A DNA stretch of 64,000 nucleotides, taken from NCBI RefSeq assembly GCF_004310335.1, contig NZ_SIRS01000003.1, positions 124,001 to 188,000 on the forward strand, written 5' to 3'. A model generated the notes under the pieces. It did no database searches, was not told where the DNA came from, and worked only from the letters and a program-made list of their open reading frames with translations. The stretch is from Hyunsoonleella pacifica (GTDB taxonomy: Bacteria > Bacteroidota > Bacteroidia > Flavobacteriales > Flavobacteriaceae). Positions 34,302-43,453 of the stretch are shown here, in pieces; position 1 is the stretch's first letter, and each line of letters opens with the position of its first letter. Made by a program: the position numbers and the translations under genes.

Positions 34302-37300
34302 CTATTTTTTGATTAGTTTTTTAGAAATCACTTGGTTATTATCCATCCTTAACACTGCGATATATGTACCACTTGCTGTGTTAGGTAATTCTAATCCATC
34401 ATTTAAAATTGAAGGTTCCACTCCTTCTAATTCCATTATAGATTGACCTCTTATATTGTAGAGAACAAATCGTGTTACTTCGCTATTTAGCTTCTTTACA
34501 TACAGCTTGTTCTGTAACGTATCGTAATACACATAATTCTCCTTAATAATCGCTTCCTCAATACTCAAGGTAGCAGATTTTGACTGGAAAACAATCTCAA
34601 ATCTCTCATTAAATATACCTTGATCTGAAGTAAAACTGTAAGGTTGATTTTGTTGTAAATCAAAGTAATCGCCTGTTATATTATCTCTTAGGTAAATACT
34701 TTGGTCTTCTGAAATATTCTCTAATTCTGAAATCTTAATCTCAAATGCATTGCTACCTGATGACCTGAAATTTAAAGACACCACCTTATCTGATGTAATT
34801 TCTCCATAGGCTTGAATATTCATATTCTTGCCTTCCATGTTTAAGTTAAGGTCATTATTACTGGCATCATGTGTTTCTGCTTCGTAACCATAATCATAAC
34901 CATCTGTAGTCTGGTTACTAAAACCTAATAGCAATTCTCGCTTTGTTTCAGGTCCTGACACAGAACTAAACTCTAAACGTATTTTTTGAAGACTATCTGT
35001 TTTTACTTCTGCTGACTTCGATTCCTCAGTCTTAGATTTCTTATTACTTCCTTTTAAAAATACTGAGCCATTATTGTAATTACCATCTGCATCAGATTCT
35101 TTTATAAAAACACGTTGGCTATTATTGAATTCTACATTACCATCTGCTATAATCTCAGTTATAAATCCTTGTCCTACTGGAAGATATCTTGTTGGCACTT
35201 TTGTACCTTCAAGCCCTCCTGTTGTTGCGCCTTCTAGTCCAACAAATTGAGAAGCTCTTACTGCTCCTGTTTTATTTACCTGTGCATAGCCGCCATTGTA
35301 CGCATTTAAATTATGAGAAGTACCACTCCATTGTTGCCATAATTGCAACGTCCCGTCTATAACTCCTGCATTATCATCTATAAATTCATGAACATCTAAT
35401 GCCGATGGGTAAGGATTCCCTAATAAAAACTCGGTCTTACTTGTCCCTGCTATAGAACCTGCACCACCTCTATCTTCTACGGCTACTAAGATAGTACCAT
35501 TGTTAGGCTTACCTTCAAAAATATATTGTTGCTCGGGTAAGGCTATTCCTGTTCCTTTTTGCGTATAACCTACACCAGGACTTACATCTGTGCTTGTACT
35601 TATTTGCGCCCAGTCATAATAAGTTAATCCATTTATATAGGTATACAGCCAAAACGTGCTTATGTTCCCATTAGCTGTATAACTTGAAGTAAAATTGCAA
35701 TCAAACCCTGATTCATCTCTAAGCATATGAATGTTAAAAGGCGAATTGTTTGTATTGTTTGTTGATGCATTGTTATCTATATAGCTTGTAGCTCCTAAAG
35801 TTCCTATAGGCGATGTCCAATAGTTATACCAATAAGGATTAGACACTCCTTCTTGACGTCTTAATATTTTACCGTATGAAGAGGTAACGAGATCACTCGT
35901 CTCAGTTTGTATCAACTGAGAATCTCCTAATAGATCTATGGTACCACTTAAATCTAAATACCAAGTATTTGAGATGGAGTAATCACTTTCAACTGTTAAA
36001 GTTGCTCCAGAATCTACGAGTAAACTTGAAAATGTAATGTCTTCATTTATTGTAATATCTCCTGCTATTTGTACGATAGCATGTTCGTTAATCGCTGTTG
36101 GGTCTTCAATATCCCAAACATTGCCATGTGCCCATGTAGATTCTGATGACCACGAACCTGAACTTGAAGCTACATAAGGCATAGGTGCTGTTTGTTCTTG
36201 AATAGTTGTTATGTAATGTATGTACAACCATTTATCATATCCTGAATAATCTGTTGTTCTTCCCATAACAATATTAGTCATAGGATAATATGCAATTAAA
36301 TTATTCCAAGGCACGGTATTGTTTGTACTAGTATCATGTATAGGTTTTACTACCATTTTCCCTTGTAATACGCCGCTATTTTCTTCTACTTCTTGATATA
36401 CTATTTGAGCAATTTGATTTGGTGTTAGCGCAGTATCAAAAACTCTTACCTCATCAATATCTCCCTTAAAATATAAATGATCTGAGACATTTTCTGTTGA
36501 CAGTTTCCCGATTTCAAAATTGTCGTTTGAATTCTCTGTATTACTAATATTAGCACCTGTATTCCCGACATTTCCTGAATCACTCAGAATCCCATCAACA
36601 TATAAAAACACATCACCAGTAGCACTAGAATAAGAGCCGGTAACATGATGCCATTCATCATAAGCAATTGCTGTACAACTACAACCTATCGTCACTGGAG
36701 CATTACCATCAGTTGTTATTGTAAACATAGGCCTATTACCATTACCTAACCATAATTTACACCCTGTATCTTCTCCAGCAATTACCATATCTGTAGTATT
36801 ACCAGAATCGGTTTTTACCCAAGCCATTATGGTTACATCACTCAATCCATCTATAAAGCTATTTGCTGACAAATAATCATCGATACCATCAAAATCAATT
36901 GATGCATAGGTTGGAGGGTTGATATCAAACAAGTCGCGATAATCTAAATCTCCTCCTAAGGTTAAGTCAAAATCTGCATCTGGTAGAATAGATAAATCTG
37001 TAGGGTCTTCAATATCTTCATTTACATCCCAGCTGTTATCACTAACACCAGTAGTTTCAAATGTATTTTTTAACCCGTCTGAATCATCATCTGCAGCCGT
37101 ATAAGAATCTGCCATCCCATTTTCTTGAATATCATTATAATTATCATTATCTGAGTTTAAATCAATAAAATCTGGAATATTATCATTATCGGTATCTTGA
37201 GGATAAATTCCACTTCCATAGGCTAGATCTATTCCTGTTACAGGATCTATTGTTCCTGTTGGCAAAATATAACCCAATGTAGACTGCCCTTCAATATTAT

Positions 37301-38537
37301 CAGGAATTCCGTCATCATCCGCATCTATGTCTAAATGATTAAAGAAACCATCTCCATCCGTATCTTCACCCCTTACAATATTTAATGAATTTGCATTAAA
37401 ATCTAAAAACTGACATTGCGTAAATGACATCCCAAACAATCGTGTACTTGTGAATGAAAAGGTTTTTATTGCTTGCATTCTCATGGAAAAAGAATTTCCA
37501 ACAAACTGATAATAAGCTCTAAGCACTTTTAAGTCAGAGAAACCTGGTCCTTCTTGCAGTCCAGATGCACTTATTTGAATATCTCCTCCCAAATCTGATA
37601 CTTCTAATGAGGATGGATTTTCTATACCGTATGCAGCAGGGTTATAATATACTACTGACTCTCTTAAACTGCCAGATCCATCACAGTCCCAAGTTATTCC
37701 GTTAACTCTAAAAATTTCAGTTGATGGTGTAGTAGTTCCTGCATTTACTATAGTAAAATTAAATGTGGCCCCAGGTGTTCCTGTTCCAGAAAAAGTTAGT
37801 GCTGTTTGTAAATTACTAGGTGTATCTACAGTATCATCATCAATATTGTCAATTGTAGCATTTGTTAACTCTGTGATTTCCATCAAGATGTCGTATCCTT
37901 GAATAGAATTACTAAATCTATAAATAGCACCAACTGTATCTATTGGTCCAGTGCTTGCTGCTGCATCATAAACCCCATTTTCAAATGCTAATTCAGGTAA
38001 TGAACATTCAAATCTGTTTTCTCCTAAATTCTCAATGGCATCTGTTATTCCATCATTATCATCATCATAATCTAAATTATCTATTATACTATCTCCATCT
38101 GTATCTGGCTGTGAACTACAATTGGCATCTCCACCTGAAACATTAAAATAAATATCGTGTCCTGTGGAGTTTGCTGCACTACCATTATTATTTATTACCT
38201 CTGTTCCTGCTACTGTAACTGATACATAACTTGAAGAATCCCATCCGTCATTGGCGATATCGTATAGTTTTATGTAATAGTTAGTACCATTTGCAACACA
38301 GCCTAGGTTATACTTTGAACCGTAATCATTTGTAGAACCTTGCTGAGATGAAACATAACACTGATTATCATCACAAATAGTAGCAATCAAGTCGTTTGAT
38401 GTATTGTAAACTTCAAGCTTATTTTCATAAGCATCATTATCCCAAACAACGATTATTTGCACGTCAGAGTGTTGCGAAAAAGAAAAATTAAACGCAAAAA
38501 AGGTTAAAAACAGACTAAAAAGTAGTTTTAGTTTCAT
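34302..38537 (-). CDS. Giant T9SS surface protein: TSP3 repeats and LamG-like domain
   Basis: A 1411-residue secreted protein; the start at 38537 gives signal peptide MKLKLLFSLFLTFFAFNFSFSQ. Order: N-terminal beta domain with five cysteines (about 23-140; 'WDNDAYENKLEVYN', 'YIKLYDIANDGWDSSSYVSV'); TSP3 (143-170); a unique beta domain (175-390); TSP3 (392-535); LamG-like domain (545-715); the shared beta-rich region; and a T9SS sorting domain (about 1335-1411, ending 'GTYIAVLRMDNNQVISKKLIKK'). From the TSP3 block before LamG to the C-terminus it is closely similar to the neighbouring 1784-residue protein, but its N-terminal head is unrelated. The likely role is surface adhesion or glycan recognition. 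Confidence 0.88.
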   Translation of the reverse strand: MKLKLLFSLFLTFFAFNFSFSQHSDVQIIVVWDNDAYENKLEVYNTSNDLIATICDDNQCYVSSQQGSTNDYGSKYNLGCVANGTNYYIKLYDIANDGWDSSSYVSVTVAGTEVINNNGSAANSTGHDIYFNVSGGDANCSSQPDTDGDSIIDNLDYDDDNDGITDAIENLGENRFECSLPELAFENGVYDAAASTGPIDTVGAIYRFSNSIQGYDILMEITELTNATIDNIDDDTVDTPSNLQTALTFSGTGTPGATFNFTIVNAGTTTPSTEIFRVNGITWDCDGSGSLRESVVYYNPAAYGIENPSSLEVSDLGGDIQISASGLQEGPGFSDLKVLRAYYQFVGNSFSMRMQAIKTFSFTSTRLFGMSFTQCQFLDFNANSLNIVRGEDTDGDGFFNHLDIDADDDGIPDNIEGQSTLGYILPTGTIDPVTGIDLAYGSGIYPQDTDNDNIPDFIDLNSDNDNYNDIQENGMADSYTAADDDSDGLKNTFETTGVSDNSWDVNEDIEDPTDLSILPDADFDLTLGGDLDYRDLFDINPPTYASIDFDGIDDYLSANSFIDGLSDVTIMAWVKTDSGNTTDMVIAGEDTGCKLWLGNGNRPMFTITTDGNAPVTIGCSCTAIAYDEWHHVTGSYSSATGDVFLYVDGILSDSGNVGNTGANISNTENSNDNFEIGKLSTENVSDHLYFKGDIDEVRVFDTALTPNQIAQIVYQEVEENSGVLQGKMVVKPIHDTSTNNTVPWNNLIAYYPMTNIVMGRTTDYSGYDKWLYIHYITTIQEQTAPMPYVASSSGSWSSESTWAHGNVWDIEDPTAINEHAIVQIAGDITINEDITFSSLLVDSGATLTVESDYSISNTWYLDLSGTIDLLGDSQLIQTETSDLVTSSYGKILRRQEGVSNPYWYNYWTSPIGTLGATSYIDNNASTNNTNNSPFNIHMLRDESGFDCNFTSSYTANGNISTFWLYTYINGLTYYDWAQISTSTDVSPGVGYTQKGTGIALPEQQYIFEGKPNNGTILVAVEDRGGAGSIAGTSKTEFLLGNPYPSALDVHEFIDDNAGVIDGTLQLWQQWSGTSHNLNAYNGGYAQVNKTGAVRASQFVGLEGATTGGLEGTKVPTRYLPVGQGFITEIIADGNVEFNNSQRVFIKESDADGNYNNGSVFLKGSNKKSKTEESKSAEVKTDSLQKIRLEFSSVSGPETKRELLLGFSNQTTDGYDYGYEAETHDASNNDLNLNMEGKNMNIQAYGEITSDKVVSLNFRSSGSNAFEIKISELENISEDQSIYLRDNITGDYFDLQQNQPYSFTSDQGIFNERFEIVFQSKSATLSIEEAIIKENYVYYDTLQNKLYVKKLNSEVTRFVLYNIRGQSIMELEGVEPSILNDGLELPNTASGTYIAVLRMDNNQVISKKLIKK

Positions 38538-38558
38538 AATTAATAGATTTGGGTAAAT

Positions 38559-38566
38559 CAAAATTA
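38559..38566 (-). promoter_or_regulatory. Candidate -7 element of the second giant gene
   Basis: The minus strand reads TAATTTTG (TAnnTTTG), 22 bases upstream of the start codon. An inverted repeat AAGTGGGT / ACCCACTT (38578-38585 and 38623-38630) lies just upstream and could be an operator or RNA stem. Confidence 0.4.
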
Positions 38567-38767
38567 TATATGTTCTCAAGTGGGTTATATATTTCTCTAG
38601 CTATATTCAAAAAAGATTTCAGACCCACTTAATTAACAAGTAATTATATTTTAGTTATTATTAAAATTTTAATTGTTTTATCTCTAGATTTATCATTCTT
38701 TCCAATTATATTATTTCTACTTTTAAAACTATTCCATTAAATAGTTAAAAAAACATATTGAAATACT

Positions 38768-40663
38768 TTATTGAGAAATACTTTCTCTAGCAAGTACATC
38801 ATTAAATTTTGTATCTATCTCAATTAATAGAGAGTTGTTTATTAAATCTAAAGTTCCACTTACATCAAGATAATCTGTTATTTCTAATTGTATATCTTGT
38901 TTTGCATCTCCTATTGTAAAAACAACATCATCATAACTTTCAAAATTCTTTTTATCAACTATTAACGCCATAGCCTTAAAATCATTTAAGGTTTTTATTC
39001 CTTCGGATAATGTAGAGAGCCCATTAAATACAACATTGTTTCTTATGTGATAAATCCCCCATGTATAATTCTCATCTGAATTAGACATGTTATCTGCCCT
39101 ACCATCTCCAGGAATAGCCCACTTATCGCCATGCAACCACGTACTTTTTTCATACCAAAAACCATCTTGTTTAGTTGTAAATGGCATTGGTGCTGTTTGC
39201 GGATTTAAGGCTGCCATGTTGTGGATAGTTGCTGTATTATTTTTTTCAGATTTATCTTCAATTTTAGCATTTACAATTGCTGTCATTGGATAATACATTT
39301 CTAAATCTTTCCAGTTTCTTAGTCCAATTTGATGTGGTGTAATAGTGCCTTTGAGAACTCCATTATCATTTTTAATTTCCTGAAAGACTATAGCTTTAAT
39401 TTCTTTATCACTCAAAATCGTATTAAACAAACGAATTTCATCCATACTACCCGTGTAGTATACGCCAGATGCATTATTTTCTTTAGCCATCATAAACTTT
39501 TCGTCTGTTTTTGTAACTTCACTGTAAAATCCAACAATATCTTGTTTTCCTGGATAGGCTAAATTTTGATGATGTACCCACATACCATCAATTAATATAT
39601 CAGCAGTATCATTTTCAAAATCAATTACAACAGCTATATGTCTCCATATCCCCTTTTTTAAACCGTATTTTCTTGAGAATTTCACAGTATGCAAACGACC
39701 AAATGGTGTTTTAAAATGTCCTTCTACTTCTAATGTAGATCCTACTGATTTTAGTTCTAAAGCATTATCCTCTCCAAAAAGAAAAGATGAAGAAGCATTT
39801 TCATCTTGAATATCGTTCTTAACCCAACCCATTAAAGTAATTCCTTTGGTGTTGGTTTCATTAAATTTAGATAACATTGCTTTTCCTGAAACATAATCAT
39901 TAACCCCATCAAAGTGAATAGCAGCTTCTTCTGGTGGATTTACATCATATAGATCACGATAATCTAAATCTCCATTAAAACTTAAATCGTTATCACTATC
40001 AGGTAATAGGTTATTTTCTATTTCTTCGTTAATACTATACCCATCTCGCTTTTTTCTACCTTCAAAAATATCATCTAAACCATCTAGATCTTTATCAGAA
40101 TTAGAAATAGAGTTTGCCATCCCATTTTCTTGAATATCTGGTGTACCATCTCCATCACTATCACTATCCAAATAATCAAACAAGCCATCTCCATCAGTAT
40201 CAATTGGCTTAAGTCCATTGTTATAATTACTACATATTCCTGTTTTGACATTTACTATATGGGAAGGCAATACATAACCTGTACTGGTTTGTGCTTCGAT
40301 ATTATCTAAAATACCGTCGTTATCACTATCTAAATCTAAGTGATTGGGGATACCGTCATTATCTCGATCTAAACTTTTACAAATGTTGTGAATGTTTAAG
40401 GCATCGAAATCTGGGTCCTTGAAATTAATTATACCATCTTTATCTGCATCTGCATCTGGGTTTTTACCAAAAGATTCATCTACATCATTTATACCATCAT
40501 TATCATCGTCTAAATCAATAATATTAGCAATACCATCTTTATCAGAATCTTCTAATTGGTAACTTAATGCTTTAACAGCATTTTCCTTTGTCTTCTTTTG
40601 CGCATTTCCAAGAACAACACAAAATGCAAGCAGCAAAACACTTAAAAGTAGTTTTAGCTTCAT
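38768..40663 (-). CDS. TSP3/LamG-like secreted protein lacking the T9SS sorting domain
   Basis: A 631-residue paralogue of the two giant proteins to its left. Signal peptide (about 1-21), dense TSP3 repeats (about 38-235, 'DSDNDGILDNIE' type), LamG-like domain (about 248-430), and the start of the shared beta region ('APMPFTTKQDGFWYEKSTWLHGDKW', then 'DYLDVSGTLDLINNS'). It ends at a stop where the other two continue for about 430-500 residues through the T9SS signal. No remnant of the lost part is found in the 188 bases downstream, so this is domain loss or a naturally short form, not a fresh frameshift. Without the sorting domain, T9SS export is not expected. It may stay periplasmic or leave by another route. 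Confidence 0.82.
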   Translation of the reverse strand: MKLKLLLSVLLLAFCVVLGNAQKKTKENAVKALSYQLEDSDKDGIANIIDLDDDNDGINDVDESFGKNPDADADKDGIINFKDPDFDALNIHNICKSLDRDNDGIPNHLDLDSDNDGILDNIEAQTSTGYVLPSHIVNVKTGICSNYNNGLKPIDTDGDGLFDYLDSDSDGDGTPDIQENGMANSISNSDKDLDGLDDIFEGRKKRDGYSINEEIENNLLPDSDNDLSFNGDLDYRDLYDVNPPEEAAIHFDGVNDYVSGKAMLSKFNETNTKGITLMGWVKNDIQDENASSSFLFGEDNALELKSVGSTLEVEGHFKTPFGRLHTVKFSRKYGLKKGIWRHIAVVIDFENDTADILIDGMWVHHQNLAYPGKQDIVGFYSEVTKTDEKFMMAKENNASGVYYTGSMDEIRLFNTILSDKEIKAIVFQEIKNDNGVLKGTITPHQIGLRNWKDLEMYYPMTAIVNAKIEDKSEKNNTATIHNMAALNPQTAPMPFTTKQDGFWYEKSTWLHGDKWAIPGDGRADNMSNSDENYTWGIYHIRNNVVFNGLSTLSEGIKTLNDFKAMALIVDKKNFESYDDVVFTIGDAKQDIQLEITDYLDVSGTLDLINNSLLIEIDTKFNDVLARESISQ

Positions 40664-40783
40664 AAATGGTCGATTTAGGTTGTATCAGATAGATTAAACT
40701 AACTGAACTTATATTTGAAATAAAATTGAGGGAAGACTATTTCAAATTACTATTTTACTTACATGCGGATTAAGTAATTAGAG

Positions 40784-40814
40784 CAAATCTAGATTAAAAA
40801 ATCGATAAAAGCAA
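40784..40814 (-). promoter_or_regulatory. Promoter of the third surface-protein gene
   Basis: On the minus strand TTG (40812-40814), a 20-base spacer, and TAGATTTG (40784-40791) fit the Bacteroidota consensus TTG-N17-23-TAnnTTTG well. It is 121 bases upstream of the start codon, implying a long leader. Confidence 0.55.
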
Positions 40815-40848
40815 CAAAAAATCGGTTAAAAAGCATATTTTTTCCGAT
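40815..40848 (-). terminator. Terminator of the panC-radA operon
   Basis: On the minus strand ATCGG (complement of 40844-40848) pairs with CCGAT (complement of 40821-40825), extended by an A5/T5 stretch, and followed by a T6 tract. It lies 23 bases after the radA stop. Confidence 0.7.
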
Positions 40849-40870
40849 AAACAAAAAATAAGGCATAATT

Positions 40871-42229
40871 TTAGACAATAATATCTACTAAATCTTCAAT
40901 TTTTGAAATCAATTGAATCTTGATAGAGGTATTCTTTACTGCTATTTTATTGTATCTTGATATAAATATAGTTGAAAAGCCCAATTTTTCAGCCTCCAAA
41001 ATGCGCTGCTCTACCCTTTGGACAGGTCGGATTTCTCCTGAAAGTCCAACCTCAGCAGCAAAACAAAAATCACTTTGTAAAGGTTCATCTTCATTAGATG
41101 ATAAAATAGCTGCCGCAACAGCTAAATCTATAGCTGGATCATCAACAGTTATTCCTCCTGTGATATTTAGAAATACATCTTTGGCTCCCAAACGAAAACC
41201 AGCTCGCTTTTCTAAAACTGCCAATAGCATATTTAAACGTTTTGCGTTAAATCCTGTGGCGCTACGTTGCGGTGTACCATAAACTGCTGTACTTACCAAA
41301 GCTTGTACTTCAATCATTAAAGGACGCATACCTTCCAAGGTTGCTGCAATGGCATTGCCCGACAATTCTTCGTCTTTCTTAGAAATTAAAATTTCTGAAG
41401 GGTTTGACACTTCTCTTAGGCCTGAACCTTGCATTTCATAAATACCTAATTCATTAGTAGATCCAAACCTGTTTTTATGAGCTCTCAAAATTCTAAATAC
41501 ATGATTACGATCGCCTTCAAACTGCAATACAGTATCTACCATGTGTTCTAAAATTTTTGGACCAGCAATATTCCCATCCTTTGTAATGTGCCCAATTAAA
41601 ATTACTGGAGTTGCTGTTTCCTTGGCAAACTTTATAAGCTCTGTTGTACATTCTTTGATTTGCGAAATGCTTCCTGAAGAAGACTCTATATAATCACTAT
41701 GTAACGTTTGTATAGAATCTATTATAACAATATCTGGCTCTAAAGCCTCTATTTGTTTAAATATATTTTGAGTTTTGGTTTCAGTGAGTATGTAGCAATT
41801 ATTATTTTCAGGATTAATACGTTCTGCACGCATTTTTATTTGTTTCTGACTTTCCTCTCCTGAAACATAAAGCGTTTTGTAAGGTAGTTTCAATGAAATT
41901 TGAAGCAACAGGGTACTCTTTCCTATTCCTGGTTCTCCTCCTAATAGCGTTAACGAACCAGGAACTATTCCTCCTCCTAAAACTCTATTAAACTCTTTAT
42001 CTAAACTACTTAATCGTGCTTCTTCAGAAAGGTCAATATCTTTTATCCTTAAAGGTTTGGAAACTCTGTTTTTAGGATTAGATTCTGTTTTCCAGTCATT
42101 CTTTTCTGGTTTTTGCAATACTTCTTCTGCAATAGTATTCCATTCTTTACAAGCATTGCATTGCCCTTGCCATTTAGCATATTGCGCCCCACAATTTTGA
42201 CAAAAAAATGTAGTCTTTACCTTTGCCAT
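40871..42229 (-). CDS. radA: DNA repair protein RadA
   Basis: A 452-residue RecA-like helicase/branch-migration protein acting in recombination. N-terminal four-cysteine zinc finger (CQNCGAQYAKW...CNACKEW), Walker A GGEPGIGKST, RadA-specific KNRFG in 'AHKNRFGSTNELGIYEM', and the C-terminal Lon-protease-like domain without its protease residues ('FNAKRLNMLLAVLEKRAG...GLSGEIRPVQRVEQRILEAEKLGF'). The length is normal. It begins two bases after the stop of the esterase-fold gene and ends the operon. Confidence 0.97.
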   Translation of the reverse strand: MAKVKTTFFCQNCGAQYAKWQGQCNACKEWNTIAEEVLQKPEKNDWKTESNPKNRVSKPLRIKDIDLSEEARLSSLDKEFNRVLGGGIVPGSLTLLGGEPGIGKSTLLLQISLKLPYKTLYVSGEESQKQIKMRAERINPENNNCYILTETKTQNIFKQIEALEPDIVIIDSIQTLHSDYIESSSGSISQIKECTTELIKFAKETATPVILIGHITKDGNIAGPKILEHMVDTVLQFEGDRNHVFRILRAHKNRFGSTNELGIYEMQGSGLREVSNPSEILISKKDEELSGNAIAATLEGMRPLMIEVQALVSTAVYGTPQRSATGFNAKRLNMLLAVLEKRAGFRLGAKDVFLNITGGITVDDPAIDLAVAAAILSSNEDEPLQSDFCFAAEVGLSGEIRPVQRVEQRILEAEKLGFSTIFISRYNKIAVKNTSIKIQLISKIEDLVDIIV

Positions 42230-42231
42230 TA

Positions 42232-43383
42232 CTAATATCCAAAATCTTCTTTTATGGCATCTGCCAACTCTAAAACCTTGTCTTTTGTTATCCCTGCAAT
42301 TTCATCTAAAGTATAGGCAGACTGGTAGGTTTTCATTGCTTTTTTAGGCTCCCCAGTTTCTTCGTAAAATCTTGCTATATAATAATTTCCTAATAATGTT
42401 TTAGGATATTGTTTTCTCGCTAATTTCCCTAAAGGTTCGTAATATTCAAACAGTTCATTCTTCTCAATTGCGGCAGCAATAGCTCTAAAATCGTTTATAA
42501 GGATTTGTTTCTCTATGCCAAATAAATCTTGAATAGCTTGATATTTTTCCTCTAAATATATTACAGGAGAAATTTCTAATTCTAAAATTTCTTCTTTGTA
42601 CTCTTTTTTACTTATAGGTTGAAATACTTTAAATATAGTTTGAAGTGCATTAGGGATAGCATGCGCTGGTGCAGAATAATGGGTAGCATTTTTTAAACTA
42701 TCAAAACTATATGATATGTTTTCGTTTTCTATAGCAGATAGGTCCGTATGTAAAGCTTCAGACATCTGTTTTAAAGATTTACTATCACCTTCAGCATTTG
42801 CTAAATGGTAAAATATTTTAGTGTCTAACTTAGATACACTTTCAGGGATATACTCTAACATGTTTGGTGCTAATTCTGGACTCACAACAATATAACCTTG
42901 AAATAACGGATTAGATTTTAAAAGGTAGTAGTTAATAAAATTAGCTGTGTTACCATGGCCTACTGCCACTCTAAAATTTGCAGTTCTGTAATTGGTCTCA
43001 ATATAAGGTACTAGTTCCATACCTAAAAATTCAAAAAAAGCAGCTCCCGTTTCAACAGGTAGCGAATTTTGCTCTGAATATAAACAATCATCATAACGGG
43101 TATCCACTTGATTTATCCCAACCACAATGGCTTCTGGCATATCTTCCCAATAAGAATAATAATCTACATTACCTGCTACCGCTTCAAATAGATAATCGCC
43201 ATCCAACACCACAAAAATAGGATAGCTTTTTTCTTCATTTGTATTGTAACCTCTAGGCAACTGAATTTTAATTTGACGTTCTTCTCCTAATTTTGAAGAT
43301 TGAAAGTTTTCATATTTTACTTGGGCAGCTAAATAATTAAACACAAGTATTAGCACCAAAAAGAGATTAATAGCTTTTTTCAT
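42232..43383 (-). CDS. Esterase-fold (PF00756-like) secreted protein without nucleophile
   Basis: A 383-residue protein with signal peptide (about 1-20) and an alpha/beta-hydrolase domain resembling the putative esterase (Fes/esterase D) family: 'IKIQLPRGYNTNEEKSYPIFVVLDGDYLFE' and 'FRVAVGHGNTANFINYYLL'. At the nucleophile elbow, where GxSxG is expected, the sequence is GHGNT with Gly144 in the serine position. A late His is present (THYSAPAHAIP). The C-terminal ~100 residues form TPR-like helices ('LLGNYYIARFYEETGEPKKAMKTYQSAY'). It is probably a non-catalytic binding protein, or it uses different chemistry. It lies in the operon panC-panD-flippase-this-radA. Confidence 0.82.
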   Translation of the reverse strand: MKKAINLFLVLILVFNYLAAQVKYENFQSSKLGEERQIKIQLPRGYNTNEEKSYPIFVVLDGDYLFEAVAGNVDYYSYWEDMPEAIVVGINQVDTRYDDCLYSEQNSLPVETGAAFFEFLGMELVPYIETNYRTANFRVAVGHGNTANFINYYLLKSNPLFQGYIVVSPELAPNMLEYIPESVSKLDTKIFYHLANAEGDSKSLKQMSEALHTDLSAIENENISYSFDSLKNATHYSAPAHAIPNALQTIFKVFQPISKKEYKEEILELEISPVIYLEEKYQAIQDLFGIEKQILINDFRAIAAAIEKNELFEYYEPLGKLARKQYPKTLLGNYYIARFYEETGEPKKAMKTYQSAYTLDEIAGITKDKVLELADAIKEDFGY

Positions 43384-43453
43384 TTTTTAAATGATTTGAG
43401 ATTTTTTTGATACTGCCAAGGTAATAAATAAAGCTAGAGATTAAAAGCCCGCT

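Noticed and set aside
40920-41282. A 120-codon plus-strand frame opposite radA.
   Set aside because: Lies entirely opposite the conserved Lon-like domain of RadA; no independent evidence.
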